DNA of 11,116 nt. Origin: an uncultured Collinsella sp. Lineage in GTDB: Bacteria > Actinomycetota > Coriobacteriia > Coriobacteriales > Coriobacteriaceae. Position numbers and translations under genes: made by a program. The DNA lies in contig CAUGVQ010000067.1 in the NCBI GenBank assembly GCA_959602875.1, positions 1 to 11,116 on the forward strand, written 5' to 3'. Shown here one piece after another: positions 1 to 7,365 of this stretch. The notes beneath the pieces were generated by a model. That model saw only the letters and a list, made by a program, of their open reading frames with translations, had not been told where the DNA came from and made no database searches. Positions within the stretch are counted from its first letter, which is position 1; every line of letters starts with the position of its first letter.

Positions 1-691
1 GCGCCTTCTCCTTGGCGAAGGCCGTGGCCTCCTGGACCTTCTTGGCGGTGTCGCCGCCGGCCGAGCCCATGGTGGAGTAGGAGAGCATGGCAACCTTGGG
101 TTCAACGCCGTCCATGAACGTCTTGAACGAGTTCGCGGAAGCGATGGCGATCTCGGAGAGCTCGTCGGAGGTGGGCGCGATGTTCAGGCCGCAGTCCGCG
201 AAGACGAGCGTGCCGTCGGCGCCGAACTCGGGCGTCTGGGTGCACATGGCCATGAAGGCGGAGACAAGCTTGGTACCCGGGGCGGTCTTCAGGATCTGCA
301 AAGCCGGGCGCAGCGTGTTGGCGGTGGAGTGGCAGGCACCGGAGACGAGGCCGTCGGCGTCGCCCATCTTGACCATCATGGTGCCGTAGTAGGTGGCGTC
401 CATCATCTGGGCGCGCGCCTGCTCGATGGTGACGCCCTTCTTGGCGCGGAGCTCGGCAAACTTCTGCGAATAAGCCTCGTGCTTGGGCGCGGTGGGGGAG
501 GTCGGGTCGATGACGGTCACGCCCTCGACGTCGATGGTCGCCGGGTCGCCCAGGATGACGAGGTTCGCCAGGCCCTCGGCCACGATCTTCTTCGCAGCCT
601 CGATGGTGCGCGGGTCCTCGCCCTCGGGCAGGACGATCGTCTTCTTGTCCGCACGGGCAGCATCTTTCATACGGGTAAGGAAGTCGCTCAT
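1..691 (-). CDS. pta: Phosphate acetyltransferase, N-terminal part (C-terminus off window)
   Basis: Interconverts acetyl-CoA plus phosphate with acetyl phosphate plus CoA in the cytoplasm. With acetate kinase this gives fermentative ATP. The visible 230 codons begin MSDFLTRMKDAARADKKTIV and show the PTA/PTB fold signatures: LPEGEDPRT near residue 21, DADGLVSGACHSTANTLRP near residues 108-126, and a MLSYSTMGSAGG segment near residue 200. The short bacterial enzyme is about 330 residues, so roughly 100 C-terminal residues are missing to the left, including part of the CoA-binding region. The ATG at 691 is chosen because GAGGAG lies about six bases upstream on the minus strand. A longer frame reading through this area up to about position 800 is a shadow in another frame. 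The gene is divergent from glf. The usual partner ackA would be expected to the left, which cannot be checked here. Confidence 0.93.
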   Translation of the reverse strand, partial: MSDFLTRMKDAARADKKTIVLPEGEDPRTIEAAKKIVAEGLANLVILGDPATIDVEGVTVIDPTSPTAPKHEAYSQKFAELRAKKGVTIEQARAQMMDATYYGTMMVKMGDADGLVSGACHSTANTLRPALQILKTAPGTKLVSAFMAMCTQTPEFGADGTLVFADCGLNIAPTSDELSEIAIASANSFKTFMDGVEPKVAMLSYSTMGSAGGDTAKKVQEATAFAKEKA

Positions 692-805
692 GTAAGCTCC
701 TCGAAAACGCGCCCGACCGTGTGCGTGCTGGCGTTTTGCCCGGTAGACACCGAATTTGCGGGATCAGCGCGCGCATGGTTGAGCTTTCCTTGTGTGGCAT
801 TCCCT

Positions 806-811
806 ATTATA
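806..811 (-). promoter_or_regulatory. Candidate -10 box of the pta promoter
   Basis: The minus strand reads TATAAT exactly. A start about seven bases downstream would give pta a leader of roughly 108 nucleotides. No good -35 hexamer sits 16-18 bases upstream, so this rests on the -10 match and its position in the divergent gap. Confidence 0.4.
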
Positions 812-824
812 GGCACCTGAGCGC

Positions 825-830
825 TATAAT
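825..830 (+). promoter_or_regulatory. Candidate -10 box of the glf promoter
   Basis: The plus strand reads TATAAT exactly. Transcription from about 837 would give a leader of about 74 nucleotides before glf. The -35 region at 801-807 is poor. This box and the pta -10 are the two arms of one inverted repeat, ATTATAG-N11-CTATAAT (806-830), so each -10 sits near the -35 area of the opposing promoter. Confidence 0.4.
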
Positions 831-872
831 CGGTCTGATTATTCGGCCCTTGGCAGGGCTGGAACAGCGAAT

Positions 873-897
873 GAGGGGCCGGCGGTACCGGCGCCTC
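873..897 (+). promoter_or_regulatory. Stem-loop in the glf leader
   Basis: GAGGGGCCGG (873-882) pairs with CCGGCGCCTC (888-897) with one G/G mismatch and a five-base loop, CGGTA. The hairpin ends three bases before the glf Shine-Dalgarno AGGAG (901-905) and leaves it unpaired. It could stabilise the 5' end or modulate ribosome loading. It is not followed by a T-run, so it is not a terminator. Confidence 0.45.
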
Positions 898-910
898 GTG
901 AGGAGCATCG

Positions 911-2113
911 ATGGATATCACATCTGGTCTGCCCGAGTCGTTCAACCCCGCTTCCTACGACATGATCGTCGTCGGTGCGGGATACGCCGGATCGGTCTGC
1001 GCCCGCCGTCTTGCCGAGAGCGCCGGCTTCCGCGTGGCGGTGCTTGAGAGGCGCGGCCACATCGCGGGCAACGCCTACGACTGCACCGACGAGGCGGGCA
1101 TCCTCATCCACGAGTACGGCCCGCACATCTACCACACCTTCGACGAGCGCGTGCACAACTTCCTGTCGCGCTTCACCAAGTGGACCGACTACCAGCACAA
1201 GGTGCTCGCCAACATCCACGGCACGCTTATGCCCGTGCCCTTCAACCATACCTCGCTCAAGCTCGCTTTTGGCGACCAGCGCGGCGAGGAGCTTTACCAG
1301 AAGCTCGTGGAGGCCTTCGGCGAGAACAAGAAGGTCCCCATCATGGAGCTCCGCAAGAAGAACGACCCCGACCTGCAGGAGGTCGCGGACTACGTCTACG
1401 AGAACGTCTTTCTCTACTACACCATGAAGCAGTGGGGCCAGACGCCCGATGAGATCGACCCCTCCGTCACCGGGCGCGTGCCCATCTTCATCGGCGACGA
1501 CGACCGCTACTTCCCCCAGGCGCCCTTCCAGGGCATGCCGGCAGAGGGTTACACCAAGCTCTTCGAGCACATGCTCGACCATGACCTCATCGACGTCTAC
1601 GTGAACGTCGACGCCCGCGACATCCTTGAGATCACGGATACCAACGTGCACGTCTGCGGGAAGTGCTACGGCGGCGAGATCATCTACACCGGTCCCCTCG
1701 ACGAGCTCTTCAACCTCGACCTGGGGGCGCTTCCGTACCGCACGCTCGACATGGTGTTCGAGACGCTCGACGTTGACCAGTACCAGCCCGTGGGCACGGT
1801 CAACTACACCACGAGCGAGGACTTCACGCGCATCACCGAGTTCAAGAACATGACCGGCCAGGTGGTGCCGGGCAAGACCACCATCATGAAGGAGTACAGC
1901 CACGCCTTTGAGCCGGGCAGCGGCCAGACGCCGTACTACGCCATCATCGACCCCGAGAACCAGGCGCTCTACGAGCGTTATCTCGAGCGCGTGCAGAACC
2001 TCACGAACTTCCACCCGGTGGGACGCCTCGCTGAGTACCGCTACTACGATATGGATGCGGTGACTGCCTCTGCCCTCGACCTGTCCGACGAGATCATTGC
2101 GACCCATGCCTAA
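911..2113 (+). CDS. glf: UDP-galactopyranose mutase
   Basis: FAD-dependent cytoplasmic enzyme that interconverts UDP-galactopyranose and UDP-galactofuranose, the donor for galactofuranose-containing surface glycans. The 400-residue protein is in or slightly above the family range. It has the dinucleotide-binding GAGYAG (22-27), GHIAGNAYD (49-57), YGPHIYHT (69-76) and MKQWG (172-176). The two conserved active-site arginines correspond by position to R189 (TGRVPI) and R307 (TRITEF). YFPQAPFQGMPAEGYTKLF (200-218) and a C-terminal EYRYYDMD (375-382) are also typical. The start at 911 follows AGGAG with a five-base spacer. The stop overlaps the next gene's likely start, so the two are probably co-translated. 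Function is inferred from family motifs, and confidence is high. Confidence 0.95.
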   Translation: MDITSGLPESFNPASYDMIVVGAGYAGSVCARRLAESAGFRVAVLERRGHIAGNAYDCTDEAGILIHEYGPHIYHTFDERVHNFLSRFTKWTDYQHKVLANIHGTLMPVPFNHTSLKLAFGDQRGEELYQKLVEAFGENKKVPIMELRKKNDPDLQEVADYVYENVFLYYTMKQWGQTPDEIDPSVTGRVPIFIGDDDRYFPQAPFQGMPAEGYTKLFEHMLDHDLIDVYVNVDARDILEITDTNVHVCGKCYGGEIIYTGPLDELFNLDLGALPYRTLDMVFETLDVDQYQPVGTVNYTTSEDFTRITEFKNMTGQVVPGKTTIMKEYSHAFEPGSGQTPYYAIIDPENQALYERYLERVQNLTNFHPVGRLAEYRYYDMDAVTASALDLSDEIIATHA

Positions 2114-3167
2114 TATGTCTGATACCAGCCATACTCTGTTCAAAATCTGCTCGTTCGGCATCCCCTGCTACAACTCCGCAGCGGATATGGACCGGTGCAT
2201 CACCTCGATTCTCGAGGGCAGCGGCTACGCGCCGGACGTGGAGATTATTATCGTGGACGACGGCAGCGTGGACGAGACGCCGGCCAAGGCCGACGACTGG
2301 GCGCGCCGCTATCCCGGTATCATCCGCGCGGTGCACCAGAAGAACGGCGGCCATGGCACCGCGGTGCTGACGGGCCTCAAGAACGCCACGGGCGTCTACT
2401 ACAAGGTCGTTGACTCCGATGACTGGCTCGACACCCAGGCGCTCGCCACGATGCTCTCGTGCCTGCGCGGCTTTGTGGAGCGCGATACGCGCGTGGACCT
2501 CTTTATCTCGAACTACGTCTACGAGAAGGTTCACGAGGGTACGCACACCACCATTGATTACCGCTTTGCCATCCCGCGCAAGAAGATCATCACCTGGAAC
2601 GAGGTGGGCTACTTCCGCCCCGACCAGCATCTGCTCATGCACAGCCTGTGCTACCGCACCGACGTACTGCGCGCCGGCGATCTGCCGCTTCCGCCGCACA
2701 CGTTCTACGTGGACAACATCTATGCATACGTGCCGCTGCCGCGCTGCAAGACGCTCTACTACGCCGACATCGACCTCTACCGCTACTTCATCGGCCGCGA
2801 GGGTCAGAGTGTGAACGAGTCCACGATGGTCAAGCGTATCGACCAGCAGTTCCGCATCACGCGCATCATGATGAAGGCCTATCACCTTTACGACGACATC
2901 GAGGAGAAGCCGCTCGCTTCGTGCATGATGGGCTACTTCACCATGATGATGGTCGTGTGCTCCATCTTCTCCAAGCTCGCGCATGACAAGAGCAAGGTGG
3001 ACGAGGTCATCAAGATCTGGGCTGAGCTCAAGGCCTTCGACAAGAAGATGTACAACCACGCACGCTGGGGGCTTCTTGGCTTCTGGACGAACCTGCCCAC
3101 TCCTGTGGGCGAGAAGGTATCCGTGGGGCTCTACCGCGCGGCCCAGAAGATCTTTAAGTTCAACTAG
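2106..3167 (+). CDS. GT2-family glycosyltransferase, possible galactofuranosyltransferase
   Basis: A 353-residue GT-A fold transferase. The N-terminal half has the nucleotide-sugar signatures IIIVDDGS (47-54), KNGGHGTAVLTGL (79-91) and the metal-binding DSDDW (103-107). The C-terminal half is not diagnostic and ends in a basic/amphipathic stretch (about residues 325-353) that might touch the membrane; no transmembrane helix is evident. The frame is open from a TTG at 2097. I prefer ATG 2106, which overlaps the end of glf by eight bases; ATG 2115 is also possible. No start has a strong Shine-Dalgarno, only GACGAG near 2087, consistent with translational coupling to glf. Pairing with glf makes UDP-galactofuranose a likely donor, but this is inferred from context only; the acceptor is unknown. 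Confidence 0.88.
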   Translation: MPNMSDTSHTLFKICSFGIPCYNSAADMDRCITSILEGSGYAPDVEIIIVDDGSVDETPAKADDWARRYPGIIRAVHQKNGGHGTAVLTGLKNATGVYYKVVDSDDWLDTQALATMLSCLRGFVERDTRVDLFISNYVYEKVHEGTHTTIDYRFAIPRKKIITWNEVGYFRPDQHLLMHSLCYRTDVLRAGDLPLPPHTFYVDNIYAYVPLPRCKTLYYADIDLYRYFIGREGQSVNESTMVKRIDQQFRITRIMMKAYHLYDDIEEKPLASCMMGYFTMMMVVCSIFSKLAHDKSKVDEVIKIWAELKAFDKKMYNHARWGLLGFWTNLPTPVGEKVSVGLYRAAQKIFKFN

Positions 3168-3216
3168 GCGTCAAGCCGCGCGGGGATGTGCCCGCACCTC
3201 ATAAAGATTTGCATGT

Positions 3217-3246
3217 GAAGGCCCTCCGGGGCCTTCTTTGTTCGTT
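3217..3246 (+). terminator. Rho-independent terminator of the glf-GT2 unit
   Basis: GAAGGCCC (3217-3224) pairs perfectly with GGGCCTTC (3229-3236) around a TCCG loop, followed by TTTGTTCGTT. A smaller five-base-pair hairpin, GCGGG/CCCGC (3180-3195), precedes it without a T-run. Confidence 0.85.
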
Positions 3247-3300
3247 GCCATCTGGATTTCTACATGGCGCATCGGTAGCTTTCGCCTCTCCGGTGGAGGA

Positions 3301-3350
3301 TTCCGATTCGTAAACTTCCTTTCACATAATCCGTGCACCTATTGCATATG
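3301..3350 (+). promoter_or_regulatory. Probable promoter region of the PTS operon
   Basis: The only sizeable gap upstream of the operon is 3247-3401, so its promoter should lie here. Two sigma-70-like readings compete: TTCCGA (3301) with CATAAT (3325) at 18-base spacing, or TTCACA (3321) with CATATG (3345) at 18-base spacing. Neither is strong, as expected for a promoter needing an activator such as the adjacent PRD protein. No other gene is evident in 3168-3401. Confidence 0.4.
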
Positions 3351-3401
3351 GAAACAATGTGGAGCGCGCCGTACAGTTGTAGTCAGAAGGAGGTGCGCCC
3401 T

Positions 3402-5333
3402 GTGGCATCCAAGAACTACGAGCTCGTCAGCTTCATACGCGAGAGCGGCACGGCATCGCCGGCAGAGATTGCCGAGCGGTTCTCTGTGGGCACGCGTACG
3501 GTGTACAACCGCATCAACCGAGTCAACGACGACCTCGCCGGTATCGCGCAGATCGAACGGCAGGGCGAGGGATTTGCCCTTGCGGTCGCCGATGACGAGC
3601 GTTTTGCGGAGTGGCTGCGCCGCCGCGGTGACGCCCTGCGCACAGGAATGCCCACCACCTCGGCGGAACGCGTTCGCTACCTGTTGAATGACCTGCTCTT
3701 CCGCACGGACTGGGTCACGCTCGATATGCTCTCGAGCATCCTCTACGTCTCACGCGTCTCCATCTCCAAAGATCTCCCGAGGGTTGAGGAGCGGCTCGGT
3801 GCCTATGGCCTCACTCTGGTTCGGAAGCCCCACTACGGCATCCGCGTAGAGGGCCCCGAGATCGGCCGCAGGCTTTGCCTGGCGTCGCTCGTTACCGATG
3901 GCGGGGGAGAGGCGGGTCTCGATGCCCGCACGGCGCCCATCAGCCGCGCGAACCTCGACGCTATCTCGCAGTGCATCGATACGGTTCTTGGTGAGAATGA
4001 CATGCACATCAACGCCGTCGCCTACCAGAACCTGCTCGTGCACATCGCCATCGCCCTCGTGCGCATAAAGGACGCCTGCTACCTGCCTGCGCAGGAGGAC
4101 TACACGGAGCGTGTAAAGAAGTCCTCTGCCTATCCGGTGGCAGGCGCCATCGCGCGGGCCATCGAGGAGCGCATGGGCGTTGCCCTGCCGGAGGGCGAGG
4201 TTGCCTACATCGCGATCCATCTGGCGGGCAAGCGCACGCTGGACGCACCTGTAGACGGCGCCGATGACGCGGCACTCGTCATTTCCGACGAGGTGTGGGA
4301 CGTGGTCTCGCGCATGCTCGAGAAGGTGTGGGAGGCGTTTCGCTTTGACTTCCGCGATGACCTCGAGCTGCGCATGAACCTTGCCAAGCACGTCGCGCCG
4401 CTTGCGGTGCGTCTTACCTACCACCTGAGCTACAAGAACCCGCTTCTGGCCGACGTGAAGGAGCGGTTCCCCCTTGCGTACTCTATGGCGCTCGAGAGCG
4501 CGCCGGTGCTCGCCGACACGTATGGCGCGCACCCCTCCGAGGATGAGATCGGCTACCTGGCGTTCTCCTTCGCGCTTGCGCTCGAGCGCAAGCAGTCGGG
4601 TGCCGTGAAGAGCAACATCCTCGTGGTATGCGCCTCGGGGCAGGGCAGTGCGCGTCTGCTTGAGTACCGCTACCGCAAGGAGTTCGGCACGCACCTCGAC
4701 CGCATCATCGTCTGCGATGTCTCCGAGATCGACGAGGTCGATTTCAGCGAGATCGATTACGTCTTCACCACGGTGCCGCTCAACCGGCAGCTCCCGGTGC
4801 CCGTGCGTCTGGTGAAGTACTTCTTGGACGATGCAGACATCTCGCTTTTGAACGAGCTCTTCTCCGCGCCCGTCGACAAAGGCCTCTCCTGCTATGACCG
4901 CCGCCTGTTTGAGGCGCATCTCGCCGCTACCACGCCGGACGAGGCCATCGAGGCGCTCTCGGCACTCGCCGCAACGGTGGAGGAGCTGCCCGACGACTTT
5001 GCCGAGCTCGTGAAGGAGCGCGAGCGTATCGCGCCCACGGCCTTTGGCAACCTCGTTGCGCTCCCGCACCCCATGCGGGCGGTGAGCAAGCGCACGTTTG
5101 TGACGGTGGGTCTGCTCGACGAGCCCGTCACCTGGGCGGGGCACGAGGTCTGGGGCGTCTTCCTTATCTCGCTCGCCGCCGAGCGCGACCTCGACCTCAA
5201 CGCGTTTTACCACACGCTCTTGCGGGTTCTTATGGATACGGACGCGGTCCGGGAGCTTTTGGAAGATAGAAGGTTTGAGACGCTGCTTGCGCTCGTGCGC
5301 AAACAGCAGAGACGGGAGGTGGGATCGGTATGA
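3402..5333 (+). CDS. PRD-domain PTS-responsive transcriptional activator (LicR/MtlR/ManR type)
   Basis: Likely DNA-binding activator whose activity is set by PTS phosphorylation and which controls its own operon. The 643-residue order is: N-terminal HTH (about 4-45, SPAEIAERFSVGTRTVYNRI), second HTH (about 85-150), PRD1 (about 185-285, H213 and H273), PRD2 (about 295-400, H330), EIIB-like domain with VVCASGQGSARLL and C410, and EIIA-like domain with LPHP and H556. Having two HTH regions rather than an RNA-binding CAT domain argues for an activator, not a BglG antiterminator. The second PRD2 histidine, expected in a YLxLHF context, is S389 here (GYLAFSFALALE). GTG 3402 is chosen because AAGGAGGT (3387-3394) lies seven bases upstream; the frame stays open further upstream, to a GTG at 3333, without a better ribosome site. 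Its stop overlaps the EIIB start (ATGA). Confidence 0.92.
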   Translation: MASKNYELVSFIRESGTASPAEIAERFSVGTRTVYNRINRVNDDLAGIAQIERQGEGFALAVADDERFAEWLRRRGDALRTGMPTTSAERVRYLLNDLLFRTDWVTLDMLSSILYVSRVSISKDLPRVEERLGAYGLTLVRKPHYGIRVEGPEIGRRLCLASLVTDGGGEAGLDARTAPISRANLDAISQCIDTVLGENDMHINAVAYQNLLVHIAIALVRIKDACYLPAQEDYTERVKKSSAYPVAGAIARAIEERMGVALPEGEVAYIAIHLAGKRTLDAPVDGADDAALVISDEVWDVVSRMLEKVWEAFRFDFRDDLELRMNLAKHVAPLAVRLTYHLSYKNPLLADVKERFPLAYSMALESAPVLADTYGAHPSEDEIGYLAFSFALALERKQSGAVKSNILVVCASGQGSARLLEYRYRKEFGTHLDRIIVCDVSEIDEVDFSEIDYVFTTVPLNRQLPVPVRLVKYFLDDADISLLNELFSAPVDKGLSCYDRRLFEAHLAATTPDEAIEALSALAATVEELPDDFAELVKERERIAPTAFGNLVALPHPMRAVSKRTFVTVGLLDEPVTWAGHEVWGVFLISLAAERDLDLNAFYHTLLRVLMDTDAVRELLEDRRFETLLALVRKQQRREVGSV

Positions 5334-5629
5334 GAAAGATCGCGCTGCTCTGCATCGCGGGCATGTCCACAAGCATGCTCGAGCTGAAGATGGTGGACGC
5401 CGCCAAGAAGGAGGGCTACGCCTGCGAGATTCGCGCATACCCGCTGTCTGACCTAAAGAAGATTCCCGCTGACGTGGACATTGTGCTGCTCGGCCCCCAG
5501 GTGATGTACGAGCGGGACAACGTCGAGGCCAAGCTCGGCTGCCCCACGTACGCCATCACTATGGCCGAGTACGGCGCCATGGACGGGGCGGGCGTCCTCA
5601 AGAAGGCGAGGGAGGTGCTCCATGACTGA
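5330..5629 (+). CDS. PTS EIIB component, lactose/cellobiose family
   Basis: Cytoplasmic phosphocarrier that takes phosphate from EIIA on a cysteine and passes it to the sugar during transport by EIIC. The 99-residue protein has the expected length and the N-terminal phosphorylation loop LLCIAGMSTSML, with C8 as phosphosite. A conserved LLGPQVMYE motif follows at about residues 53-61. ATG 5330 overlaps the regulator stop by four bases and is preceded by GGGAGGT (5314-5320). The stop overlaps the EIIA start by eight bases, so regulator, EIIB and EIIA form one translationally coupled block. Family assignment is firm; the transported sugar is not determined by this subunit. Confidence 0.94.
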   Translation: MRKIALLCIAGMSTSMLELKMVDAAKKEGYACEIRAYPLSDLKKIPADVDIVLLGPQVMYERDNVEAKLGCPTYAITMAEYGAMDGAGVLKKAREVLHD

Positions 5630-5993
5630 TCGCGACGAGCTGAACAGCATCAGCTTCCAGATCATCGCCGCGGTGGGCAGTGCCCGCAGCCTCTATCTGG
5701 AGGCGGTGCGCGCGGCCAAGGAGGGCAACCTCGTTCGCTCGCAGGAGCTGCTCGACGAGGGCGACGAGTGCTTCAGCCAGGGGCATCACGCGCACGCCTC
5801 CATTATCCAGCGCGAGGCGGCGGGCGAGCCTACGAGCATGACGCTTATGCTCACCCACGCTGAGGACCAGCTCATGAGTGCCGAGAGCATCGGCCTCGTG
5901 GCGCGTGAGTTCATCGAGGTCTACCGCGAGCAGCAGGAACTGCGCGCGCTTATTGGGCGTTTCTCCGTCGGGGCCACCCCGACGGCAGCTTAA
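5622..5993 (+). CDS. PTS EIIA component, lactose/cellobiose family
   Basis: Soluble phosphocarrier that receives phosphate from HPr and donates it to EIIB. The 123-residue all-helical protein carries the family motif LTHAEDQLMSAE, with H79 the expected phosphorylated histidine and D82 the expected metal-binding aspartate of the trimer core. The start at 5622 has GGAGG (5611-5615) with a six-base spacer. The last codons (SVGATPTA) are encoded by a perfect GC-rich inverted repeat, listed separately. A 26-base gap separates it from EIIC. Confidence 0.93.
   Translation: MTDRDELNSISFQIIAAVGSARSLYLEAVRAAKEGNLVRSQELLDEGDECFSQGHHAHASIIQREAAGEPTSMTLMLTHAEDQLMSAESIGLVAREFIEVYREQQELRALIGRFSVGATPTAA
5965..5985 (+). 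repeat. Perfect 9-bp hairpin at the EIIA/EIIC junction
   Basis: CCGTCGGGG (5965-5973) and CCCCGACGG (5977-5985) form a perfect GC-rich stem with a CCA loop inside the last codons of the EIIA gene. There is no T-run after it, so it is more likely an mRNA stability or processing element than a terminator. Confidence 0.55.
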
Positions 5994-6019
5994 GGGCCAT
6001 ACAAAGGAAAGGAAGGGTC

Positions 6020-7303
6020 ATGAAAGCTAACGCTATGGAATCGTTCGCCGAGAAACTGATGCCCATCGCATCGAAGATCGGTGGCAACCGCTACCTGAGC
6101 GCCGTGCGCGACGGCTACATCGCGCTCATGCCGCTCATCATCACCGCGTCGCTCTTCACGCTCGTGAACAGCGTCATCTTGGGTGACGGAGGCATCCTGA
6201 ACGCCCTCTTTGGCACGCCGTTCACCGAGGCGCAGCAGCTCGGTGCCGCCATCAGCTCAGCGTCGATGTCGGTGCTCGCGCTTCTGCTCTCCTTCACCGT
6301 GGCGCGCGTGCTTGCCGAGAACTACGGGCTCGACACCTCCATCGCCGGCACCTGCTCGGTCGTCTGCTTCCTGTGCCTCACGCCGTTTGTGACAAGCGAC
6401 GACTGGGGTGAGGTCGTGGCCACGAGCTACCTCGGCTCGACGGGTATGTTCACCGCCATCATCACCTCGCTTCTTGCTGTTGAGGTCTACCGCTTCTTCA
6501 TGGGCTTCAAGGCGCTCATCATCAAGATGCCCGACGAGGTCCCGCCTGCGATCGCCCGCTCAATCAACGCCATCATCCCCGTTACGCTCACCGTCATCGT
6601 CTTTGGCCTCGTGCGTGTTGCCACCAACCTCGCCGGCACCCCGGTGAACGACCTCATCACCACGTTCGTGCAGGCGCCGGTGCTCTCGCTCGTGTCCTCG
6701 CCCGTGGGCGTTGCGGTCATCTACTTCTTCTACATGCTGCTGTGGGGCTTCGGTATCCACTCCGCCGGCATCATGAACGGTGTTCTCGAGCCGCTCTACC
6801 TGATCTCCCTTAACGCCAACGCCGAGGCCATCGCCGCCGGCGAGGCCGCCACGAACGTGCTCACCAAGCCGTTCCTCGACTCCGTGGCCTTTATGGGCGG
6901 CGCGGGCAACATGCTCGCCCTCGTCGTCGCCATCCTCATCATCTCCCGCCGTCAGGACTACCGCACGATGGCCAAGATCGGCTTCGTCCCGGGTCTCTTC
7001 AACATCTCCGAGCCCATCATGTTCGGTCTGCCCGTCGTCATGAACCCGATTCTCATCGCCCCCATGATCATGGTCACGCTCGCTGGCCTCGGCATCGGCG
7101 CGCTCGCCACCGTCACCGGCTTCATGGGCTACACCTACGTCCTCACCCCCTGGATCACCCCGCCGCTGCTCGGCGGCCTGCTCTCGACCGGTCTCAACAT
7201 CGGCGCCGTCATCACCTGCGCCGTGATCTTTGTGGTGTCCGTCCTCATCTACATGCCCTTCGTGAAGGCCATGGACGCCGCCGTCACCACCGAGGAGAAG
7301 TAG
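6020..7303 (+). CDS. PTS EIIC permease, cellobiose/diacetylchitobiose family
   Basis: Integral membrane channel that binds the sugar outside and presents it to phospho-EIIB. The 427 residues match the usual length of about 430, with many hydrophobic segments (for example 35-54, 82-100, 107-123, 143-160, 183-200, 228-246, 295-309, 341-365, 385-413). Two conserved substrate-site residues of this family are visible: H247 in GIHSAG and E331 in NISEPIMFGLP. They match the His and Glu contacting sugar in the ChbC-type structure. NISEP instead of the common NINEP is a small variation. The start follows AAAGGAAAGGAAGG. The substrate is probably a beta-linked disaccharide or derivative, but the sequence does not fix which. 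Confidence 0.94.
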   Translation: MKANAMESFAEKLMPIASKIGGNRYLSAVRDGYIALMPLIITASLFTLVNSVILGDGGILNALFGTPFTEAQQLGAAISSASMSVLALLLSFTVARVLAENYGLDTSIAGTCSVVCFLCLTPFVTSDDWGEVVATSYLGSTGMFTAIITSLLAVEVYRFFMGFKALIIKMPDEVPPAIARSINAIIPVTLTVIVFGLVRVATNLAGTPVNDLITTFVQAPVLSLVSSPVGVAVIYFFYMLLWGFGIHSAGIMNGVLEPLYLISLNANAEAIAAGEAATNVLTKPFLDSVAFMGGAGNMLALVVAILIISRRQDYRTMAKIGFVPGLFNISEPIMFGLPVVMNPILIAPMIMVTLAGLGIGALATVTGFMGYTYVLTPWITPPLLGGLLSTGLNIGAVITCAVIFVVSVLIYMPFVKAMDAAVTTEEK

Positions 7304-7314
7304 GAACGTATCCC

Positions 7315-7328
7315 AAACCGTACGGTTT
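7315..7328. promoter_or_regulatory. 14-bp perfect palindrome, possible operator
   Basis: AAACCGTACGGTTT is a perfect 14-base palindrome in the 62-base gap between EIIC and the HAD gene. It could be a protein-binding site or a short RNA hairpin (five-pair stem, GTAC loop). There is no T-run after it. A related core, CCGTACAGTT (3369-3378), lies in the leader of the operon's first gene. Confidence 0.4.
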
Positions 7329-7365
7329 CATCCCTTACGTCTAACAGAAAGGTAGGTCGAAGAGC

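Noticed and set aside
839..2161. Long minus-strand open frame opposite glf
   Set aside because: High GC with G/C-rich third positions creates long antisense frames. The translation is a Val/Leu/His/Arg-rich, low-information sequence with no motif, while the plus strand encodes an unmistakable UGM.
3285..3299. Small hairpin CCTC/GAGG upstream of the PTS promoter
   Set aside because: Only four Watson-Crick pairs, expected often by chance in GC-rich DNA.
3348..3361. Possible CcpA-type cre site near TGGAAACAATGTGG in the PTS leader
   Set aside because: Only the first half resembles the cre consensus; the central CG and the right half do not match.
3402..5333. BglG-type RNA antiterminator reading of the PRD protein
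   Set aside because: The N-terminus has DNA-binding HTH regions instead of a CAT RNA-binding domain, and no antiterminator/terminator pair is visible in the leader at 3247-3401.
3750..5438. Minus-strand open frame of 562 codons opposite the PRD regulator
   Set aside because: Shadow of the regulator frame, which has all expected PTS phosphorylation motifs; the antisense protein has no recognisable domain.
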